Source: Candidatus Kerfeldbacteria bacterium (lineage in GTDB: Bacteria; Patescibacteriota; Patescibacteriia; SBBC01). From it: a DNA stretch of 34,553 nt. The stretch spans positions 1-34,553 of the forward strand of contig JACQKH010000038.1 in assembly GCA_016204585.1 (NCBI GenBank), written 5' to 3'. The notes under the pieces are model-generated. The model saw only the letters and a program-made list of their open reading frames with translations, had not been told where the DNA came from and did no database searches. The position numbers and the translations under genes are program-made. Below are positions 24,933 to 33,322 of the stretch, piece by piece (the first letter of the stretch is position 1; every line of letters starts with the position of its first letter).

Positions 24933-25370
24933 ATGCTCACCATCCGTCTTCGCCGCATCGGCAAGCGCCAGCACGCCACCTTTCGTTTCTTGGTGATGGA
25001 GAAAAGTCGGAGTCCGCAAGGACGCGCGGTCGAGTTCCTCGGTTCATACAATCCGCATACTAATCCTTCAACAATAAACTTGAAGCGTGATCGCGTCGAG
25101 CACTGGCTGAAGGTCGGCGCCCAGCCGTCCGCCACAGTCCACAACCTTCTGGTTGATGCTGGCTTGATGCCTGGGTTAAAGTTGAAGGTGGGCAAACCGA
25201 AGAAAAAAGAAGCTTCAGCCGAATCAACTGCTCCGGCCGCGGAAGAAAAACCAGCCAAAGCTTCTGAAACAAAGGCAGAGACCGCGCCCGCTTCCCATGA
25301 GCAGAAAGCCGAGGCGTCGACGGCAACGGCAGCAGCCAAACCGGTTGAGGCAACTAAAGTACAACAGTAG
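24933..25370 (+). CDS. rpsP: 30S ribosomal protein S16 with Ala/Glu-rich C-terminal extension
   Basis: MLTIRLRRIGKRQHATFRFLVMEKSRSPQGRAVEFLGSYNP then low-complexity tail. Confidence 0.95.
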   Translation: MLTIRLRRIGKRQHATFRFLVMEKSRSPQGRAVEFLGSYNPHTNPSTINLKRDRVEHWLKVGAQPSATVHNLLVDAGLMPGLKLKVGKPKKKEASAESTAPAAEEKPAKASETKAETAPASHEQKAEASTATAAAKPVEATKVQQ

Positions 25371-25531
25371 AGCCGACGCCTGAATGCTGGCATTCGCTAA
25401 GGATTTTTTGTGCTTGACGAAGGCTGGCGAGGTTGATACGCTGGATTCACCACGAGACTCTGGGATTGCTCCAAAAAAGGTCGACAGGCTCGCTGGACAT
25501 GAAGCACACTGTACAGGAAAGAACGAACCGT

Positions 25532-25888
25532 ATGGCAGAAGCAATGCAGGAAGATCAAACGTTCGTCGAGTACGTCGTCAAGGCCTTGGTTGATCGGCCG
25601 GAAGACGTGAAGAGCGAACGAACCGTTGATGAGATGGGGGTGCTCATCACGCTCAAAGTTAATCCCCAAGATCTTGGTCAGGTCATCGGCCGTCAAGGGC
25701 AGACTGCCAAGTCACTCCGCACGTTGTTGCGGGTGGTTGGCGCGAAGAACCACGCCCGGGTGAACTTGAAGATTTACGAGCCGGAAGGATATCGAAAGGG
25801 ACCCCGACGCGATGAAGTCCCGGCTCAAGCGGCGCCGGCCGAAGCGCCAGCAGCGGATGTTGGACCGATCGACGATTTGAAGCTGTAA
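25532..25888 (+). CDS. khpA: KH-domain RNA-binding protein (KhpA/YlqC-like)
   Basis: VITLKVNPQDLGQVIGRQGQTAKSLRTLLRVVGAKNHARVNLKIYEPE; position after rpsP. Confidence 0.88.
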   Translation: MAEAMQEDQTFVEYVVKALVDRPEDVKSERTVDEMGVLITLKVNPQDLGQVIGRQGQTAKSLRTLLRVVGAKNHARVNLKIYEPEGYRKGPRRDEVPAQAAPAEAPAADVGPIDDLKL

Positions 25889-25905
25889 TTCGAATTGAAA
25901 ACCGG

Positions 25906-25936
25906 ACGCTCTCGTTACGAGGGCGTTTTGGTTTGA
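25906..25936 (+). terminator. Rho-independent terminator after the KH gene
   Basis: cgctctcg tta cgagggcg ttttggttt. Confidence 0.75.
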
Positions 25937-25990
25937 CAATAGTAGGCCGATACGGTAAGGTACTGGAAAATTCGGTGGCGCGGAGGATCG

Positions 25991-26590
25991 ATGACTCAAC
26001 GCGCCATTGATGGACCATTTGTATACTTCGTGACCGCCAACGTCCAGAACCGACGGTGGTTTTTTGTCACTTCCGGACGAGCGGCCGAGCTGGGTCAAGC
26101 CATCCAGACGTGCTGTCGGATGAAGAACTTCGATCTTCTGGCCTACTGCATCCTGCCGAATCACGTTCATCTTCTGGTGAGGAAACGTGACCTTGGTGAA
26201 TCTAACAGCGCACAATGCACGCTGGGCAGTTCTTCCAACCTGCCACAACGCACTCTGGAGAGAGTGCGTTGTGGACGAGGGCGCACAGCAAGACTTCCGC
26301 AAACCATCTTCCTTTTCCCATATCGTCGACTCTCTAGTCGGCGATCCCCGGCAGGAAAGAAGCGGTTCACTTTGTCAGATCTGATGCGCTCAATCAAAGG
26401 GACGTTCTCTCGATCTCTTCCAAAGGGAAAGTTCTGGCAACACCGTTCAAACTTTCGTATTGTGGAGACCGAAGCGTACCTGTCAAACGTCGTTGAGTAC
26501 ATTCTGCATAACTACCGAAAGATGAATCTTGACGAAAGGTATGGGAAGTCACCCTATATATTCCTGGATTGGAAACAATTTGATCAATGA
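25991..26590 (+). CDS. REP-associated-type Y1 (HUH) transposase, IS200-like
   Basis: FVYFVTANVQNRRWFF, LLAYCILPNHVHLLVRK, WQHRSNFRIVETEAYLSNVVEYILHNYRK. Confidence 0.85.
   Translation: MTQRAIDGPFVYFVTANVQNRRWFFVTSGRAAELGQAIQTCCRMKNFDLLAYCILPNHVHLLVRKRDLGESNSAQCTLGSSSNLPQRTLERVRCGRGRTARLPQTIFLFPYRRLSSRRSPAGKKRFTLSDLMRSIKGTFSRSLPKGKFWQHRSNFRIVETEAYLSNVVEYILHNYRKMNLDERYGKSPYIFLDWKQFDQ
26243..26274. repeat. Perfect 14-bp-stem hairpin inside the Y1 transposase gene
   Basis: ccacaacgcactct ggag agagtgcgttgtgg. Confidence 0.9.
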
Positions 26591-26666
26591 TCTTCCCCAC
26601 AGCGCGGCCTTAATCAAGCGCGCGCAGAAAAAGGGCGTGCTCGATCTTCGCGTTTGAAAAAATGAA

Positions 26667-26704
26667 GAGGCCCCGCGCAGGTGCGTGGCAGGGCCTCGTT
26701 TTGA
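26667..26704. terminator. Bidirectional terminator between the Y1 transposase and UbiA-family genes
   Basis: gaggccccgcgcaggtgcgtggcagggcctcgtttt; minus strand continues ttcatttttt. Confidence 0.75.
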
Positions 26705-26713
26705 CCGACCGCG

Positions 26714-27544
26714 TCATCGCGTCAGCCGGTAGAAGAACATGGTGAGTGTCAGAAGTAGCGAGCTGCCGAAGATCCAGTGCTTGGCATCGCCTGGTCGGTC
26801 ACGTTGGAACAGTTGAACCGTAATTCGACCGGTGATGAGCATCATGGAGGCGAATCCGATGGCGGTTGGAATAGCGCCTAGGAGATATCGCGCCGCTGGC
26901 ACAAGCATTAGGCCACTCAAGCCGGCACAGGTGCCGGCGATTCGCATGGCTCCGCGAGTTCCGACCTCCATCGGCAGAGTCACTCGGCGACCTTGATTAG
27001 CCAGGATATCGTCAACGTCCTTGACGATTTCCCGAGCCATGTACGCAGCGGCAATGCTGCCAAGCAGCCACGGGGTCATCGGGTTCATTCGGTGGCCGGC
27101 GAACCACCCCACCAAGACTGGCGAGGCAATCACCGTCGTAATCACGGTGTTCTTGGTTATCCAGTGTCGATCAAGCCGCCGCGCGTAGAGGATGATCGCC
27201 AAGACATTGAACAAGACGAGTCCGAAACACATCGGGTTGAGGAGAAGCCCGGTGATCAATAGTGAGATTCCGAATGAGCCCAATCCGGCGGACAGCAGCA
27301 CTATTCGGGGCTGAAATTCGATCCACAGCCGCTCACTCTTGCGGACATAGATTTCCCGCGCGGCACCGTAGTGATAAAGGCTCGCCCCGGCGACACAGAA
27401 AGCCATGGCTATCGGCGCGGCGACCTTAGGCGCGTTGACCCATTGAGCGCCGTTCGAAAGCAGCGCCACAACCCAGGTTCCGAGCGCCGCGGCTATGCAG
27501 TGTTGAAGTCGAATCGCTCTTGTCCAAAGATGTAACGAGCGCAT
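26714..27544 (-). CDS. UbiA prenyltransferase-like membrane protein
   Basis: Eight to nine TM segments; AREIVKDVDDILANQGRRVTLP matches the second Asp-rich motif region; SD aaaggaggg. Confidence 0.75.
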   Translation of the reverse strand: MRSLHLWTRAIRLQHCIAAALGTWVVALLSNGAQWVNAPKVAAPIAMAFCVAGASLYHYGAAREIYVRKSERLWIEFQPRIVLLSAGLGSFGISLLITGLLLNPMCFGLVLFNVLAIILYARRLDRHWITKNTVITTVIASPVLVGWFAGHRMNPMTPWLLGSIAAAYMAREIVKDVDDILANQGRRVTLPMEVGTRGAMRIAGTCAGLSGLMLVPAARYLLGAIPTAIGFASMMLITGRITVQLFQRDRPGDAKHWIFGSSLLLTLTMFFYRLTR

Positions 27545-27646
27545 GACGCGGCCCTCCTTTCTAGTATGTAGTGACGCGTCGGCGCTACCTTATCAGCATT
27601 AATTGCCTCTGGCAAGCTCATCTCTCCGACGGTATACTGTATTCGT

Positions 27647-28282
27647 ATGCGTTTTGACGTCATCACAATTTTTCCGAAGATGTTTAGTGCTTATTTGGGC
27701 GAGAGCATCATCAAGCGGGCGCAGCGGAAAAAGTTAGTGTCGTTCCATTTCCACGATTTGCGCGACTTTACGACTGACAAGCACCGCAGCGTGGATGACA
27801 GACCGTACGGCGGCGGGCCGGGCATGGTCATGAAAGTTGAGTCGATCTACAAGGCGCTTAAAGCCGTTCCCAAAAAGGGGAAACGGCGGGTACTGCTCAT
27901 GTCAGCCAAAGGGAAGACGTTCACGCAGGCTGATGCAAGACGACTGGCAAAATACCAGCAGATTGTAGTGGTCTGCCCACGCTACGAAGGCGTTGACGAA
28001 CGGGTAGTCGATTACGTTGATGAGGAGGTTTCTATCGGAAATTATGTCCTGACCGGCGGAGAATTGCCGGCGATGGTGGTGATGGATACGGTCACTCGCT
28101 TGTTGCCCGGCGTGCTTGGCAAGGACGAATCGAGCCTGGACGAATCGCACAGCCAAACGGGCGTTTTGGAGTACCCGCAGTACACGCGGCCGGAGGTGTT
28201 CCGGGGGAAGCGAGTCCCGAACGTATTGCTCTCGGGAGACCATCGAAAGATTAATAACTGGAGACAGTTACGAAGAAAATAG
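27647..28282 (+). CDS. trmD: tRNA (guanine-N1)-methyltransferase
   Basis: MRFDVITIFPKMFSAYLGESIIKRAQ, DDRPYGGGPGMVMK, GNYVLTGGELPAMVVMDTVTRLLPGVLG. Confidence 0.97.
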   Translation: MRFDVITIFPKMFSAYLGESIIKRAQRKKLVSFHFHDLRDFTTDKHRSVDDRPYGGGPGMVMKVESIYKALKAVPKKGKRRVLLMSAKGKTFTQADARRLAKYQQIVVVCPRYEGVDERVVDYVDEEVSIGNYVLTGGELPAMVVMDTVTRLLPGVLGKDESSLDESHSQTGVLEYPQYTRPEVFRGKRVPNVLLSGDHRKINNWRQLRRK

Positions 28283-28286
28283 TGTC

Positions 28287-28820
28287 ATGGTATACCGTCG
28301 AACTACGGTCGTCATAGTGTTGCTGGTCAGTCTTGGTGCTTTGGTTGTGCTCATCTTAGTTGGGCCGGCCGGACCTTTTTGGCTGCTGCTCGTCGCGCTT
28401 GCCGGTTTAGTGATGTTTCAAGCGGTGCTGCACTTTGTATTCCTCGGAACTTCTAATTTTTTTCCAGCCAAACGTTTTGTCGCCCACGAACGCCTGGAAG
28501 TACCGGCGAGCAACAACGTCGGTTCGACAATAGCCGCCGTGCTGGCTGAGCAGGGATTTAAAAACATCACCACCGACGAACCCCACGGTATCATTCTCGG
28601 CAGGAGCGGTTTTTCATTGTTCGGCGGATGGCAGGGCTTGCGAGTTCAGATCGGTGTGGCTGGTCGGGTGGCTAGGATCAATCTTGAACACGGACCGATT
28701 TCTCCGCCCGTATTATTTGAGTTCTATGTTGACCACACTGCGCTCTTCGATGTTAAACGGGAGTTGGTGCGCCGGCTTGGCGGGAGAAGTCCAAAAAAAC
28801 ATTTGACTCTTGATTTTTGA
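28287..28820 (+). CDS. Hypothetical two-TM membrane protein
   Basis: N-terminal hydrophobic hairpin then soluble domain; ATG 28287. Confidence 0.65.
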   Translation: MVYRRTTVVIVLLVSLGALVVLILVGPAGPFWLLLVALAGLVMFQAVLHFVFLGTSNFFPAKRFVAHERLEVPASNNVGSTIAAVLAEQGFKNITTDEPHGIILGRSGFSLFGGWQGLRVQIGVAGRVARINLEHGPISPPVLFEFYVDHTALFDVKRELVRRLGGRSPKKHLTLDF

Positions 28821-28823
28821 CTG

Positions 28824-29420
28824 ATGCAAACTGAACTCGAAGCGAAATTTCTTAATGTGGATCCGGACGCGACCCGGGCCAAGTTGCGCGAAACAGGAGC
28901 GGAGCTCGTGCATCCGGAACGGCTGATGCGTCGAAAATCCTTTGATGATAGTCAGGGACACCTCGACCGCCACCGTGCCTGGGTGCGGGTGCGCGACGAA
29001 GGCGATAAAATTACCATGAGTTACAAGCAGTCCGATGAAGACACGCTCCACGGCACTCAGGAAACCGTTCTGACCGTCGATGACTTTGAACGGGCGTGCG
29101 CCTTTCTCGAGGAAGTCGGTCTGGTGGCAAAATCCTACCAGGAAACCAAACGGGAAAAATGGATGCTGGATAATGTTGAAATCACGATTGACACCTGGCC
29201 GTGGCTGCCGACGTTCGTTGAGTTAGAGGGTCATCGCGAGGAAGACCTCAAGTCCGTAGCCGGTTCGCTCGGACTCGAGTGGAGCGCAGCAATACACGGC
29301 GGCGTTACTCCGGTCTACAAGCGTTACTACGACGTTACGTATGATGAAGTGAATTCATGGCCGCAGATCGTCTTTGGTCCAGTTCCGGACTGGCTTGAAC
29401 GAAAGCGCAAGAAGGTATGA
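28824..29420 (+). CDS. CYTH-domain protein (class IV adenylate cyclase / triphosphatase-like)
   Basis: MQTELEAKFLNVDPD (ExExK), RVRDEGDKITMSYKQ, ITIDTWPWLPTFVELEG. Confidence 0.88.
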   Translation: MQTELEAKFLNVDPDATRAKLRETGAELVHPERLMRRKSFDDSQGHLDRHRAWVRVRDEGDKITMSYKQSDEDTLHGTQETVLTVDDFERACAFLEEVGLVAKSYQETKREKWMLDNVEITIDTWPWLPTFVELEGHREEDLKSVAGSLGLEWSAAIHGGVTPVYKRYYDVTYDEVNSWPQIVFGPVPDWLERKRKKV

Positions 29421-30697
29421 CCAACCCGCGCGTTACGTTACTGAAAGCTCTGCCGATTCTCGGCCACGCCAACTTCCTGAAACTTTGGGGTTCGCAGATA
29501 CTCAACCAGTCCGCCGGACATATCCTGAACTTCGCTTTGGCCATCAGGATTTTCGAGATTTCGGGCTCGAGCACGTTGGTGGGAATTCTGGTGGCCACGG
29601 TCAGCCTGCCGCCGGTGCTGTTTGCCTCGTTAGCCGGAGCGCTGGCTGACCGGTTCGACCGGAAAGTCGTCCTGCTGCTGTCCAATCTGTGCCGGGCGTT
29701 CGTGGTGGTCGGTTTTTTCTTGTTTGGCAACTCCCCCTTCGCGCTGATTACCCTCGGTTTCATGATTTCGGCGATCAGCCAGTTCTTCGGTCCGGCGGAA
29801 AGTTCGTCCATTCCCGAGGTGGTTGATCGCAAGGAAATTTTTATTGCCAACTCACTCTTTGTTTCAACGGTTTATATCACTTTTCTCATCGGCTACTCGA
29901 TTGCCGGGCCTTTACTGCAAGCATTCGGCAGTGCCAAGGTTTACGCCATCCTCTTTTTCGCTTTTATCTTATCGGCTGTTCTCAACGCTTTTCTGCCTCG
30001 CTTGTCCGGCCATCTTGAACACGCAATGCGGATGAGAGAATTTTTTAAGCAGCTCCGCGGAGAAATCAAAGACGGGATTCGTTTCGTCCGAACCCACCAA
30101 AAGATTTTTCCGCTGGTCGTTCAATTCTCCATCGTCTTTGCGATCGAGCGCTCGATCGTGGCGCTGCTGCCGGCGCTGGCCAAGCGAACGCTGGACTTTA
30201 CTGTCCAGCAGATTTCCCTGTACCTGATTTTGCCGGCCGGCATCGGCGCGGCGCTCGGCGCGGTCGTCGGCAACATCCTGAAACGGCGCTGGCAGAAAGG
30301 AACGCTGATCGCGAGCGGCGTTCTCGGAGCCGGCCTGACGCTCTGCCTCTTGCCGCTGGTGACGCACATCGGCGACCCTAACCTGGCCGTTGTCAATGAC
30401 ACGCTCCAGCTTTGGTACACCATGGCGCTCGTGTTTCTGACCGGTTTTGCCGACGTGCTCATCATCGTGGCGGCCCAGACGACCTTTCATGAAGAAACGC
30501 CGAATCACACCCGCGGTCGGGTGTTCGGGTCGCTGATTACGCTGATGAACCTGGTCGGCCTGCCAATGATTTTGTTGGTTTCGAAAGCAGCGGAGTGGTT
30601 TCCGATTCTCAACGTCATTCTGGCGCTGGGGTTGATGATGGTCATTTTGGGAATTTTCAGCGCGGCGTTGGAGGTGCGGATGCGGCACGGTTTTTAA
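29417..30697 (+). CDS. MFS transporter
   Basis: 12-TM-like hydrophobicity; GALADRFDRKVVLLLSNL motif. Confidence 0.9.
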   Translation: MTNPRVTLLKALPILGHANFLKLWGSQILNQSAGHILNFALAIRIFEISGSSTLVGILVATVSLPPVLFASLAGALADRFDRKVVLLLSNLCRAFVVVGFFLFGNSPFALITLGFMISAISQFFGPAESSSIPEVVDRKEIFIANSLFVSTVYITFLIGYSIAGPLLQAFGSAKVYAILFFAFILSAVLNAFLPRLSGHLEHAMRMREFFKQLRGEIKDGIRFVRTHQKIFPLVVQFSIVFAIERSIVALLPALAKRTLDFTVQQISLYLILPAGIGAALGAVVGNILKRRWQKGTLIASGVLGAGLTLCLLPLVTHIGDPNLAVVNDTLQLWYTMALVFLTGFADVLIIVAAQTTFHEETPNHTRGRVFGSLITLMNLVGLPMILLVSKAAEWFPILNVILALGLMMVILGIFSAALEVRMRHGF

Positions 30698-30769
30698 TCG
30701 GGTGAATCTTTAAATAATCCAGCGTCGTCGCCCCGCATTGTAGCGCGCCGATTCATCGGCCTTGGTCAA

Positions 30770-30822
30770 AGGCCCATCACCGCCGTTGGCGGGACCCCGC
30801 CGAAGGCGGTGGTAAATGGGCA
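30770..30822. repeat. Long imperfect GC-rich hairpin
   Basis: gcccatcaccgcc gttggcgggaccccgccgaa ggcggtggtaaatgggc. Confidence 0.6.
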
Positions 30823-30861
30823 GGCTACAGATTGTTTTTAACGAACGGTGGTACCGGATTT

Positions 30862-30903
30862 GGGAAAAGAAGAACCCCACCGGATGTTCAGTCCGTTGGG
30901 GCT
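30862..30903 (-). terminator. Terminator of the minus-strand accessory cluster
   Basis: Minus strand agccccaacgga ctgaaca tccggtggggttcttctttt. Confidence 0.65.
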
Positions 30904-30907
30904 CTGT

Positions 30908-30947
30908 TCCCGCACCTATCGCGTGCAGATTGATACGATAGGTGCGG
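30908..30947. repeat. Perfect 13-bp-stem hairpin
   Basis: cccgcacctatcg cgtgcagattgata cgataggtgcggg. Confidence 0.85.
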
Positions 30948-31036
30948 GATTGTGCGACCTTGCGCGTCCGCCGTAGCTCGTGTATTTCACGAGCGAAGGT
31001 GGGCACGTTTCGGCACGCGTTGTTCGACCTACTACC

Positions 31037-31342
31037 CTAGACGGGTCGGCAGATTATCAGGTATTTTCGCATCTCCGCCTGGAGCCTGATGTTGTCGGCC
31101 GCGCTGATGAATGCTTTCAGCGCCGAACGGAGGGCGGGGATCTCTTCAGGCTTGAAGGTCGCCGCCTTAACCGCGACCGCAGCCTGCTGCTCGAGTATCC
31201 GCAGCTCCGGCTCGTTGCGGACCAAGAAATGCTTGAGCTTCCAGCGAGCGGCGATGTCCTCCAGCATCTGGATGATCTGCTTGTTGGTCCAGTCTAGGCT
31301 GCCTTCCCTGACCATGTGCTCGATTATCCCGGCATTGAACAT
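31037..31342 (-). CDS. Hypothetical protein (101 aa)
   Basis: gaggagcaacacgATG; alpha-helical sequence. Confidence 0.65.
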   Translation of the reverse strand: MFNAGIIEHMVREGSLDWTNKQIIQMLEDIAARWKLKHFLVRNEPELRILEQQAAVAVKAATFKPEEIPALRSALKAFISAADNIRLQAEMRKYLIICRPV

Positions 31343-31424
31343 CGTGTTGCTCCTCGTTTTGAGTCCGTTTCGCGAATCGGGATTCGGACACAGGACGAAT
31401 TCAGTTTTTCGCGGCTAGGTCGCG

Positions 31425-31868
31425 TCAGGGTCTGGCATCCGGCTTTGGCCAGGCCGAGAGAGCGGTTATGAGCGTCTGACGGTCGACGAGGAGATCATCG
31501 GCCGTTTCCCGGACCTCGGCCTTCCCATCCGGCTTGGTCAGGTAGTAGCGAACGAGGGTATGCCTCGTTTTGTAGACATCCCCGTACCGAATGGCGTTCA
31601 GCTTGAGGGACGGCACGAACCACCCGTCCGGGGAATGCGTGAAGATCAGCACCGTGTCGGTATTGGTGAACGACACCACGCGCAGTTCCCCCACTTCGGC
31701 GACCGAGCTGACCGTCAGCGTACGGGCCGAGTTCCAGGGCTGTTCATGAAGATTGAAGTTCCAGTGCGTCAACCCGATGAGGGCTGCCATCATAACAGCC
31801 AGGGAGATCAGCACGGTTATGATGATGAAGCGATGCTGGTGATCTACCATCTGCGCTTCAGAGTTCAT
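31425..31868 (-). CDS. Single-TM membrane protein (147 aa)
   Basis: gaaggaggtctgatcATG; MNSEAQMVDHQHRFIIITVLISLAVMMAALIGLTHW. Confidence 0.7.
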   Translation of the reverse strand: MNSEAQMVDHQHRFIIITVLISLAVMMAALIGLTHWNFNLHEQPWNSARTLTVSSVAEVGELRVVSFTNTDTVLIFTHSPDGWFVPSLKLNAIRYGDVYKTRHTLVRYYLTKPDGKAEVRETADDLLVDRQTLITALSAWPKPDARP

Positions 31869-31942
31869 GATCAGACCTCCTTCGTGTGATGTGTTTCTCC
31901 TCGGTTGGGCCGAGGACGATTGGAACACAGGGGTTGGTTGAG

Positions 31943-32095
31943 CTAGTCCGGGATTTCCGCCATCTCTCTGACCGGCGGCTCGTGGCTGCCGGCACAGAAG
32001 TTGTCGTCGCCGTCGTGGTGCGGCTTGATCACCACTCGACGCTCGAAGTCGCACAGCTCGACCGTCGCACGACACACTGAACAGGTTCCGTTCAC
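31943..32095 (-). CDS. Small CxxC zinc-binding-type protein (50 aa), GTG start
   Basis: ggaggcgagccGTG; MNGTCSVCRATVELCDFERRVVIKPHHDGDDNFCAGSHEPPVREMAEIPD*. Confidence 0.55.
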   Translation of the reverse strand: MNGTCSVCRATVELCDFERRVVIKPHHDGDDNFCAGSHEPPVREMAEIPD

Positions 32096-32141
32096 GGCTC
32101 GCCTCCTTGGCTTGGGGGTGGAAGCATCACTTGGTCGCGTT

Positions 32142-32453
32142 TCACGACAGTAGCTTCTCGGCTTCGCTTCGGATCGTCTCCTCGATCTCACCCTGGAAGG
32201 GACCGGCAATCGCCGGCAGGTTGCCGGAGATGGTGACGGATTCTTCCGAGACGTTCAGCTGGCCAGAAACCGAAATAGGGAAGATTCCCTTGATCCGGAA
32301 TCCGAATTCGGCGGCGGAACCGTCCCAGCGCTCACGAACATCCGTGATTCTGTTACCGTACTTCTGTTTCAAGCGCGGCACCAGGTTCTTGATGCGTGTA
32401 ACGGCACCATCTTGGCTGAGATGGTGTGGGATGGACACCTTGACTTGCGGCAT
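32142..32453 (-). CDS. Polyhydroxyalkanoic acid system-like protein (PHA_gran_rgn-type)
   Basis: MPQVKVSIPHHLSQDGAVTRIKNLVPRLKQKYGNRITDVRERWDGSAAEFGFRIKGIFPISVSGQLNVSEESVTISGNLP. Confidence 0.75.
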   Translation of the reverse strand: MPQVKVSIPHHLSQDGAVTRIKNLVPRLKQKYGNRITDVRERWDGSAAEFGFRIKGIFPISVSGQLNVSEESVTISGNLPAIAGPFQGEIEETIRSEAEKLLS

Positions 32454-32525
32454 GAATGGATCTCGCTTTGTTGGCTCACGCAGAGCCAGTTCACTTCGTC
32501 GCGTTGTAGCCGCTGAAAAAATTAA

Positions 32526-33236
32526 TCAGCGAATGCGCAGCTTTGCCAGCGCTTCTCTCGCCGCGGCATTTGAGGCAGCCTTCTTATTGTGCCCCTCGCC
32601 TTCGGCCAACAGATGGTTGCGGACATACACGCCCATCACGAAAACTGGGTTGTTGCTTGGACCGAATGTCCGTACCACCTCATACCGCGGGATAGCGTTT
32701 AGGCTTTTCCGAGCGTAATCCTCGAGGCGTTGCTTGGCGCTGACACCTTCAGCCCCACGGGCGGTGAACTCTTCCAGCCGAGGATCATACAAGCTCCGTA
32801 AGAAACTATTGACTAGTTCGTACCCTTGGTCGAGAAACATTGCACCGACCAGGGCCTCGAATGTCTCGGCTAGCATCCGTGAGGAGACTGTTTTCATCAC
32901 CCGTGCATCGCGGAGAAGGTAGTCGCCCAGATTCAGATCCCTGGCAATCGACGCGAGTATCGGCTCAGAAACGAGTCGGCCGAAAATATCGTGTAGCCGA
33001 CCCGGTTTCGCCGATCGCAAGTCGATGACGACCATCGAAGCAACAACGCACCCCAGCACTCGATCCCCAAGAAACTCAAGACCTTCGTTGGATGAAGACA
33101 TCTTTTCACGGGTGACGGAGCTGGCGACCGACGTGTGGTGGGTTATTGCCCGCAGTAGCAATCCCTGGTTGGCAAATCGTACGCCTAAACGTTCCTGGAT
33201 TTGTAAAAGAACCGTCTCTAGCTCCTTCGAATCCAT
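32526..33236 (-). CDS. Second ribonuclease III paralogue
   Basis: NEGLEFLGDRVLGCVVA, LAETFEALVGAMFLDQGYE, dsRBD-like tail NHLLAEGEGHNKKAASNAAAREALAKL; aaaggagggttgccATG at 33236. Confidence 0.9.
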   Translation of the reverse strand: MDSKELETVLLQIQERLGVRFANQGLLLRAITHHTSVASSVTREKMSSSNEGLEFLGDRVLGCVVASMVVIDLRSAKPGRLHDIFGRLVSEPILASIARDLNLGDYLLRDARVMKTVSSRMLAETFEALVGAMFLDQGYELVNSFLRSLYDPRLEEFTARGAEGVSAKQRLEDYARKSLNAIPRYEVVRTFGPSNNPVFVMGVYVRNHLLAEGEGHNKKAASNAAAREALAKLRIR

Positions 33237-33322
33237 GGCAACCCTCCTTTGCACCTCCGGATCAATCCGGGCTTGTTTAGGATCACTTCGTCGCGTCGTA
33301 GTTGCGACCGCGAACGGTCGGT

